The notes under the pieces are model-generated. The model was given only the letters and a program-made list of their open reading frames with translations, was not told the origin of the DNA and made no database searches. Both the position numbers and the translations under genes were made by a program. DNA of 64,000 nt from Pseudonocardia sp. DSM 110487 (GTDB taxonomy: Bacteria > Actinomycetota > Actinomycetes > Mycobacteriales > Pseudonocardiaceae). Shown here one piece after another: positions 59,329-64,000 of this stretch. Each line of letters starts with the position of its first letter. Position 1 is the first letter of the stretch. Where the stretch lies: the NCBI RefSeq assembly GCF_019468565.1, contig NZ_CP080521.1:1-64000 (forward strand), written 5' to 3'.

Positions 59329-59919
59329 ATGGAGCCACGACTCACCCCTGCACAGCCTCCCTACGACGAGGATGTCGAGCGGCTGCTCGGCAAGCTGATG
59401 CCACCGGACGCTCCGTTCGAACCGTTGCTGCTCTTCCGCGTACTCGCGATCCACCGCGACCTCGCCGATCGGATTCGGCCGATGGCCTCCGGGCTGCTCA
59501 ACAAGGGGCTGCTACCCGCGAGGGATCGCGAGGTGCTCATCGAGCGCACCACGGCGCGGGCAGGTGCCGAGTACGAGTGGGGCGTGCACGCGATCGTCTT
59601 CGGCCCGTCGGTCGGGCTCGACGAAGCGACGCTGGCGGCCCTTGCGACCGCGCCCGCCGTTTCGCCGGCCTTCGACCCGAGAACGCGCCTGCTGGTCACG
59701 GCCGCAGACGAGCTCGCCGACGACGGACGGTTGACGGACGCGACATGGCGGGAGCTCGCCGCGGTCTTCGAGCCGGCCCAGCTGGTCGAGCTGATCATCC
59801 TCTGCGGCTGGTACCGGACGCTGTCCACGGTGATCACCTCGGTCGGCCTGCCGCTCGAGTCGTGGGCGGCCCGGTTCCCGCTGTCAGAGCAGCGAACGGA
59901 ACGGGCCGAACAGGTCTGA
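59329..59919 (+). CDS. Carboxymuconolactone decarboxylase/AhpD-family protein
   Basis: This 196-residue all-helical protein of the CMD family has LFRVLAIHRDLADRIRPMASGLLNKGLLPARDREVLIERTTARAGAEYEWGVHAIVFG. This carries the CMD signature, with AGAEYEWGVH in place of the peroxidase CxxC motif. There is no CxxC, so an AhpD-type alkylhydroperoxidase reaction is unlikely. ATG 59329 has GGGGG close by. An operator-like palindrome just upstream and an HxlR regulator gene just downstream suggest a small self-contained regulatory unit. Confidence 0.87.
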   Translation: MEPRLTPAQPPYDEDVERLLGKLMPPDAPFEPLLLFRVLAIHRDLADRIRPMASGLLNKGLLPARDREVLIERTTARAGAEYEWGVHAIVFGPSVGLDEATLAALATAPAVSPAFDPRTRLLVTAADELADDGRLTDATWRELAAVFEPAQLVELIILCGWYRTLSTVITSVGLPLESWAARFPLSEQRTERAEQV

Positions 59920-59932
59920 CTGCGCCTCTCGT

Positions 59933-59951
59933 CGCTACGTACTCCGTAGCG
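59933..59951. promoter_or_regulatory. Probable HxlR operator, copy 2 (GCTACGTA...GTAGC)
   Basis: cGCTACgtactccGTAGCg matches the palindrome at 59302-59320 in arm sequence and 7-bp spacing. It lies about 30 bases before GTG 59980 of the HxlR gene, as expected for autoregulation. Confidence 0.65.
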
Positions 59952-59979
59952 CATGGGTCGGTCGGAGGAGAATGCGGTC

Positions 59980-60324
59980 GTGGACGACGCCGAGACACCC
60001 CTCCCCGGCTCACCGGTCCGTGGATCGCGGACCGGTCGCCCGATCATGGCGGCCCTCGACCTGCTGGGCAGGCGCTGGGCACTGCGCATCCTGTGGGAGC
60101 TGCGTGATGGCGCGGTCGGCTTCCGGGCGCTGCAGGAGCGGTGCGACGGGCTTTCCCCGACGGTGCTCAACACCCGCCTCAGCGAGCTGCGAGCCGCAGG
60201 TCTCGTCGAGCAGGACGAGAAGAGGGCCCATCGCCTGACACCGCTGGGAGAGGACCTCGGTGACGCGATCGCGCCCCTGCGTGCGTGGTCGGTGCGGTGG
60301 GCGGAGTCGACCAGCGACGCCTGA
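59980..60324 (+). CDS. HxlR family winged-helix regulator
   Basis: This 114-residue single-domain regulator has GRPIMAALDLLGRRWALRILWELRDGAVGFRALQERCDGLSPTVLNTRLSELRAAGLVEQ, then RLTPLGEDL, a complete HxlR winged helix. There is no Cys in the DNA-binding domain, unlike redox-sensing members. The frame opens at ATG 59953, but that lies against the operator without a ribosome site. GTG 59980 has GGAGGAG nine bases upstream and is preferred. It probably controls itself and the CMD gene. Confidence 0.88.
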   Translation: MDDAETPLPGSPVRGSRTGRPIMAALDLLGRRWALRILWELRDGAVGFRALQERCDGLSPTVLNTRLSELRAAGLVEQDEKRAHRLTPLGEDLGDAIAPLRAWSVRWAESTSDA

Positions 60325-60335
60325 TACGCGGGTTG

Positions 60336-60353
60336 TGGAACGTGGTTCTCGTG
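60336..60353. repeat. 18-bp intergenic element TGGAACGTsGTTCTCGTG, copy 2
   Basis: TGGAACGTGGTTCTCGTG begins 12 bases after the HxlR stop. It differs at one base from 57513-57530. Both copies sit in a gap upstream of a regulator gene. Confidence 0.55.
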
Positions 60354-60358
60354 GCGGC

Positions 60359-60441
60359 TGACCTGCAAGTGCAGGTCAAACGGGTGAGTCGGCGTGTTGA
60401 AGATCGTTATGGAGCCACATGATGTAACTTGATGCTGTAAC
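60359..60441. promoter_or_regulatory. Palindrome and direct repeats upstream of the TetR gene
   Basis: TGACCTGCA-ag-TGCAGGTCA (60359-60378) is a perfect inverted repeat with 9-bp arms. TGTAAC occurs twice (60423-60428 and 60436-60441) with a 13-bp period, 23 bases before the TetR GTG. The first could be an HxlR-transcript terminator or an operator, and the second looks like a regulator site near a promoter in this AT-richer stretch. Confidence 0.5.
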
Positions 60442-60463
60442 GCCATTCCAGCAAGGGGTTCCA

Positions 60464-61108
60464 GTGTCGACTCGTACCCGCGCCGCCCGTGCCGAACGCG
60501 CCATGGCCACCCGGCAGCGGGTCGTGGCATCCGCGACGCCGCTGTTCGTACGCGACGGATACGTGGAGACGACGATGGCCGGCATCGCCCGCGCGGCGGG
60601 GGTGGCGGTCCAGACGCTCTATCTGTCCTTCGGCAGCAAGGCGGCGGTGCTGGAGGCGGCGCTCACCGTCGAGCCCGACGACCAGCCGAACGAGTGGCAC
60701 GCGCAGGTGCACGCCGAGCCGGCGGGCCCGGCGGCGCTGCGCCGGTACGTCGAGCACACGGCGGTTCGGCTCGAGCGCCGCTTCCCGCTCGACGCGGTGC
60801 TGCGGGCCGCGTCGGCCGACCCCGAGCCGGCAGAGCTGCTCGACCGCACCCGGCGAACGGAGTTCGCGGCGCACGGCCAGGCCGTGGACGAGCTCGCGGA
60901 GAAGGCGGGCTTCACAACCGACATCTCGGTGGAGAGCGCCACGGAGATCGTCGCGACCCTGCTGTCGCACGAGACCTACGGCCTGCTGGTCGTCACGCAG
61001 GGCTGGCCGGCGCAGGACTGGGCGGACTGGGTCACCCGGCACCTCGTGGTCGATCTCTTCCCCGAGCAGGCGGCCGCGCACGACCCGGCACGCCCGAAGG
61101 CCGAGTAG
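60464..61108 (+). CDS. TetR family transcriptional regulator
   Basis: This 214-residue regulator has an N-terminal TetR helix-turn-helix (RQRVVASATPLFVRDGYVETTMAGIARAAGVAVQTLYLSFGSKAAVLEAAL; about 18-68) and a helical ligand domain without recognisable specificity. GTG 60464 follows AAGGGG. The direct repeats TGTAAC-n7-TGTAAC just upstream are candidate binding sites. Downstream are an alkyltransferase and a P450 on the same strand, but the 48-bp gap does not prove co-transcription. Confidence 0.88.
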   Translation: MSTRTRAARAERAMATRQRVVASATPLFVRDGYVETTMAGIARAAGVAVQTLYLSFGSKAAVLEAALTVEPDDQPNEWHAQVHAEPAGPAALRRYVEHTAVRLERRFPLDAVLRAASADPEPAELLDRTRRTEFAAHGQAVDELAEKAGFTTDISVESATEIVATLLSHETYGLLVVTQGWPAQDWADWVTRHLVVDLFPEQAAAHDPARPKAE

Positions 61109-61156
61109 CGGAGCCGGGAGGCGCGGAATGTCGGAGGGGCGCGTCACACTGGGGGC

Positions 61157-61681
61157 ATGGCCATCGTTCGTTCCGTGGTGGACGCGCCAGCGCCGGTCGG
61201 GGCGCTCACCATCGGCGTCACCCCGGCGGGGCTCGCGCTCGTCGCCTTCGGTCGCCACCCCGAAGCGGTGGAGCGGGCGGCGGAGCGGTTGGGCGAGCCC
61301 GTGGCCGACGCCGAGGGCGGGGCCGTCGCGGAGCAGTTCGCGGAGTACCTGGCCGGCACGCGGCGGGCGTTCGACGTGCCACTCGACTGGTCGCTCACGT
61401 CGGGGTCGCAGCGCGTCGTGCTGCAGACGCTGTACGACACCGTGCCGTACGGCGCCACCGTCACCTACGGGGAGCTCGCGGCGCGCAGCGGGCTCGGCAA
61501 GGCCCACACGGCGGCGCGCGGCGTCGGGTCGATCATGGGGTCCAACCCGCTGCCGGTGGTGGTGCCGTGCCACCGGGTGCTCGGCTCCGACTCGCTCGGC
61601 GGGTTCGGTGGCGGCCGGGCCACCAAGGAGTGGCTGCTCGCGCTCGAAGGCGTGCTCACGCCCGCGCTCGACTTCGGGTAG
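61157..61681 (+). CDS. Methylated-DNA--protein-cysteine methyltransferase (MGMT/Ogt type)
   Basis: This enzyme repairs O6-alkylguanine by transferring the alkyl group irreversibly to its own Cys. The 174-residue protein has a degenerate N-terminal domain and the conserved C-terminal domain: LQTLYDTVPYGATVTYGELAARSG (helix-turn-helix, Tyr and Arg finger region), GVGSIMGSNPLPVVVPCHRVLGSD with acceptor Cys138, and GGFGGGRATKEWLLALEG. It has no Ada regulatory domain. ATG 61157 is used. Confidence 0.94.
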   Translation: MAIVRSVVDAPAPVGALTIGVTPAGLALVAFGRHPEAVERAAERLGEPVADAEGGAVAEQFAEYLAGTRRAFDVPLDWSLTSGSQRVVLQTLYDTVPYGATVTYGELAARSGLGKAHTAARGVGSIMGSNPLPVVVPCHRVLGSDSLGGFGGGRATKEWLLALEGVLTPALDFG

Positions 61682-61703
61682 CGCCACGGGTACGTAGGTC
61701 CCC

Positions 61704-62936
61704 GTGACGGACATCGACGTCTTCGATCCCCGCACGTTCGCGCGCGGCGTGCCGCACGAGGCGCTGCGCCTGCTGCGCGACACCGACCCGGTGAGCTGGC
61801 AGGAGGAGCCCGAGATCGGGATCTGGCCGGCGGGTCGCGGGTTCTGGGCGGTCACTCGGCACGAGGACGTCAAGCACGTCCTGCGCACGCCCGAGGTCTT
61901 CTCCTCTGCCCTCGGCGCTACCCAGATCCGCGACCCGGACCCGGCCGACCTGCCGTTCCTGCGCCGCATGATCCTGAACATGGATCCGCCGGAGCAGGTG
62001 CGGCTGCGCCGGATCGTCACGGGCACATTCACCCGCCGTCGACTGGAACTCTTCGCAGGCGTCGTGCGGGAGCGGGCGGCCGCGCTGCTGGGCGCCGTGG
62101 CCGGGCGCGGCAGCTGCGACCTCCCGCGCGAGGTCACCGACGACTTCCCGCTGCAGAACCTCGCCGACCTGCTCGGCGTGCCGGCCGCCGACCGGTCGCT
62201 GCTGCTCGAGTGGACCAACCGCGTGATCGGCTACCAGGACCCCGAGCACGCCCACGTCGTCACCGACGCAGAGGGGCGGCCGGTCAACCCGCGCTCGCCC
62301 GCGCAGCTCGCCGACATGTTCGGCTACGCGGAGCAGCTCGCCGAATGCAAGCGCGCCGAGCCTGCCGACGACCTGATGACCGCGCTCGTCTGGGCGGAGG
62401 TGGACGGCGAGCGGCTCACCGACGCCGAGCTGAAGATGTTCTTCTTCCTGCTGGTGATCGCCGGCAACGACACCGTGCGCAGCGCCTTGCCCGGCGGCGT
62501 GCTCGCCCTCGTGCGCCACCCCGACGCGTACCGGCGACTGCGCGCCGAACCGGAGATCCTGCCGTCGGCGATCGAGGAACTGTTGCGCGTGCATCCGCCC
62601 GTGCTCACGTTCCGGCGCACCGCGGCGCGTGACGTCGAGCTGAGGGGCAAGCGCATCGCGCGTGGCGACAAGGTCGTCGTCTACCACGTGTCGGCCAACC
62701 ACGACGAGCGCCGCTTCCCCGATCCGTTCCGCCTCGACCTCGCCCGTGAACCCAACGACCACCTGTCGTTCGGGCAAGGCCCCCACCTGTGCCTCGGGGC
62801 GGCCTTCGCCCGGTTGCAGATGCGCGAGTTCTTCACGGAGTTCCTGCGGTTGCCGCAGGTGGAGCTGGACGGCGAGCCGCGCAGGCTCGTCTCGAACTTC
62901 ATCAACGGAATCACGAGCCTCCCGCTGCGGTGGTAG
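61704..62936 (+). CDS. Cytochrome P450 (CYP125/CYP124/CYP142-like clan, by motif)
   Basis: This 410-residue soluble P450 has the I-helix FFLLVIAGNDTVRSALPGG, ExxR in EELLRVHPPVLTFRRTA, and the haem-ligand loop LSFGQGPHLCLGAAFARLQ with Cys363. The C-terminal SNFINGITSLPL resembles the SNFINGI motif of actinobacterial P450s acting on sterol side chains and branched lipids; this substrate guess is weak. It needs a ferredoxin and reductase, and none is adjacent. GTG 61704 starts it. Confidence 0.9.
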   Translation: MTDIDVFDPRTFARGVPHEALRLLRDTDPVSWQEEPEIGIWPAGRGFWAVTRHEDVKHVLRTPEVFSSALGATQIRDPDPADLPFLRRMILNMDPPEQVRLRRIVTGTFTRRRLELFAGVVRERAAALLGAVAGRGSCDLPREVTDDFPLQNLADLLGVPAADRSLLLEWTNRVIGYQDPEHAHVVTDAEGRPVNPRSPAQLADMFGYAEQLAECKRAEPADDLMTALVWAEVDGERLTDAELKMFFFLLVIAGNDTVRSALPGGVLALVRHPDAYRRLRAEPEILPSAIEELLRVHPPVLTFRRTAARDVELRGKRIARGDKVVVYHVSANHDERRFPDPFRLDLAREPNDHLSFGQGPHLCLGAAFARLQMREFFTEFLRLPQVELDGEPRRLVSNFINGITSLPLRW

Positions 62937-63002
62937 CCGCCATCGAGGGCGGATCTGTGGGAAAGTTGTGGAAAACCACAGGCACTCAACACGGCGGAGA
63001 AG

Positions 63003-63443
63003 ATGGCTACGAGAACGGTCGCCGGTGTAGACGGACGCATGTGGTCGGTGCGCCGCAACATCGAGTGGTCCGTGCCGGCCACGGGCGACGACTTCGAGCA
63101 CGACGTCGACGGCGGGCGCGGAGCCGCGGTGCTCATCCTGTCGGCGCTGTTCGTGTTCTGGCTGATCATCATCGTCTGGCGGCCCGCGGGCGTGCACATC
63201 CCCTGGTTCCTGTACCTCGTCGCGTTCGCCGTGGTGGCCTTCTTCCCCATCCGGTGGTTCCTGCGCAGGCCGTGGACGATCGTCGCCGAGACCGCGGGCG
63301 GCTACGACCTGCCTGCCGAGCGCTGGACCGGCCTCGTGCGCGGTGGGTCGAAGGCGAAGGAGGAGATCCGCATCATCATTCGCCGCATCCGCACCCAGGG
63401 CACACCGGGCCACGCCGACAGCCCCCTGCAACCGGTCAACTGA
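63003..63443 (+). CDS. DUF983-like membrane protein
   Basis: This 146-residue protein has an N-terminal strand-rich part (RTVAGVDGRMWSVRRNIEWSVPATGDDFEHDVDGG), two adjacent membrane helices (AAVLILSALFVFWLIIIVW and PWFLYLVAFAVVAFFPIRWFL) and a basic tail. It resembles actinobacterial proteins annotated as DUF983-type. The function is unknown. ATG 63003 has GGCGGAG upstream. Its stop shares a base with the next start (TGATG). The palindrome TGTGG-aaaa-CCACA (62967-62980) lies just upstream and could be an operator. Confidence 0.75.
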   Translation: MATRTVAGVDGRMWSVRRNIEWSVPATGDDFEHDVDGGRGAAVLILSALFVFWLIIIVWRPAGVHIPWFLYLVAFAVVAFFPIRWFLRRPWTIVAETAGGYDLPAERWTGLVRGGSKAKEEIRIIIRRIRTQGTPGHADSPLQPVN

Positions 63444-64000
63444 TGCCCGAGCTCCCCGAAGTCGAGGCGCTGGCTCACCACCTGCGCGAGCACGCGATCT
63501 ACCGGCCGATCGCGCGTATCGACGTGGCGAGCATGAGCGCGGTCAAAACGTTCGATCCACCGGTGTCGGGGCTTCACGGGCGGGTGGTCACCGGGGCCGC
63601 CCGGTACGGCAAGTTCCTGTCCGTCGAGTTCGGCGACCGGCCCGACGAGCCGCTGCACCTGATCACCCACCTGTCCCGTGCGGGCTGGCTGCGCTGGCAC
63701 GACTCCGCCGCCGCAACGCCGCCCAAGCCGGGGCGAGGGCCGCTTGCGCTGCGGGTGCACCTCGACACCGTCGGCGGGCCGGGGTTCGACCTCACCGAGC
63801 AGGGCACGCAGAAGCGGCTCGCGGTCTACCTGGTGCCCGACCCGCAACAGGTCCCGGGGATCGCCCGGCTCGGCCCCGACGCGCTCGCCCTCACTCGCGA
63901 CGAGTTCGCCTCGCTGCTCACCGGGCGCACGGAACGGCTCAAGACCCTGATCGTGGAGCAGCAGGTGATCGCCGGGATCGGCAACGCCTACAGCGACGAG
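63443..64000 (+). CDS. Fpg/Nei family DNA glycosylase, 3'-truncated by the window
   Basis: This base-excision enzyme removes oxidised bases and nicks the abasic site. The first 186 residues are visible. MPELPEVEALAHHLREH gives the catalytic N-terminal Pro and Glu, ARYGKFLSVEFGD contains the conserved Lys, and LITHLSRAGWLRW replaces the usual HLGMSG. TLIVEQQVIAGIGNAYSDE is the conserved helix-two-turn-helix segment, and the zinc finger should follow outside the window. The HLSRAGW form is typical of an actinobacterial Fpg/Nei subgroup. ATG 63443 is coupled to the preceding gene. Confidence 0.92.
   Translation, partial: MPELPEVEALAHHLREHAIYRPIARIDVASMSAVKTFDPPVSGLHGRVVTGAARYGKFLSVEFGDRPDEPLHLITHLSRAGWLRWHDSAAATPPKPGRGPLALRVHLDTVGGPGFDLTEQGTQKRLAVYLVPDPQQVPGIARLGPDALALTRDEFASLLTGRTERLKTLIVEQQVIAGIGNAYSDE

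Overview
The window is high-GC actinobacterial chromosome and starts exactly at the first codon of dnaA, so it lies just downstream of the conventional chromosome zero point. Two conserved actinobacterial blocks support this. One is dnaA-oriC-dnaN-gnd-recF-dciA-gyrB-gyrA-DUF3566-tRNA-Ile-DLW39-tRNA-Ala. The other is crgA-pabA-pknB-pknA-pbpA-rodA-pstP-fhaB-fhaA-tRNA-Leu. Protein style, frequent GTG starts and GTGA/ATGA gene overlaps, and F420-type (LLM) oxidoreductases suggest Pseudonocardiaceae, perhaps Pseudonocardia; that placement is inference.

Layout. 1-7421: replication initiation, with an unusually large dnaA-dnaN gap of about 1.9 kb. The gap holds direct repeats, a long imperfect inverted repeat and, next to dnaN, a cluster of DnaA boxes followed by a CTN trio stretch and an AT-rich patch. 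7690-13668: gyrase, a DUF3566 membrane protein, two tRNAs and a 39-residue protein. 13962-15094: a VOC protein and a kinase resembling streptomycin 3''-phosphotransferases. 15193-22244: a catabolic locus with a sugar-acid dehydratase, a ThDP enzyme, an NRAMP-fold transporter with altered metal motifs, an RraA-like aldolase, a GntR/FCD regulator and an LLM oxidoreductase. The same 10-bp palindrome lies in both of its divergent promoter regions. 22250-28574: GlgX, small enzymes, a secreted protein, a hydrolase, a cyclophilin and a rhomboid protease. 28635-28706: a probable 23-residue Cys-containing peptide gene.

28824-40156: the Ser/Thr kinase, cell-wall and division block, read leftwards. PknA and PknB sense and signal, PstP reverses phosphorylation, FhaA and FhaB read phospho-threonine, and PbpA and RodA build septal or lateral wall. 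FhaA carries a long Gly/Gln/Tyr linker. 40157-41040 has no convincing gene but carries GC-rich hairpin repeats. 41041-50844: accessory metabolism, including a kinase with a broken P-loop, an LLM oxidoreductase, a MetE-like protein with a methyltransferase, a HAD hydrolase, a thioesterase, redox proteins and a CopC-CopD copper locus.

50992-64000: a RecB/Cas4-like nuclease fused to an RNase-H-like domain, UDP-glucose dehydrogenase, a small secreted protein, an ABC importer of the nitrate/sulfonate type, and regulators paired with small enzymes (AraC-hydrolase-VOC; carboxymuconolactone decarboxylase-HxlR with shared operators; TetR). An alkyltransferase, a P450, a DUF983-like protein and a Fpg/Nei glycosylase cut by the window end complete the region.

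All identifications come from reading motifs and comparing with remembered families. No database search was run.
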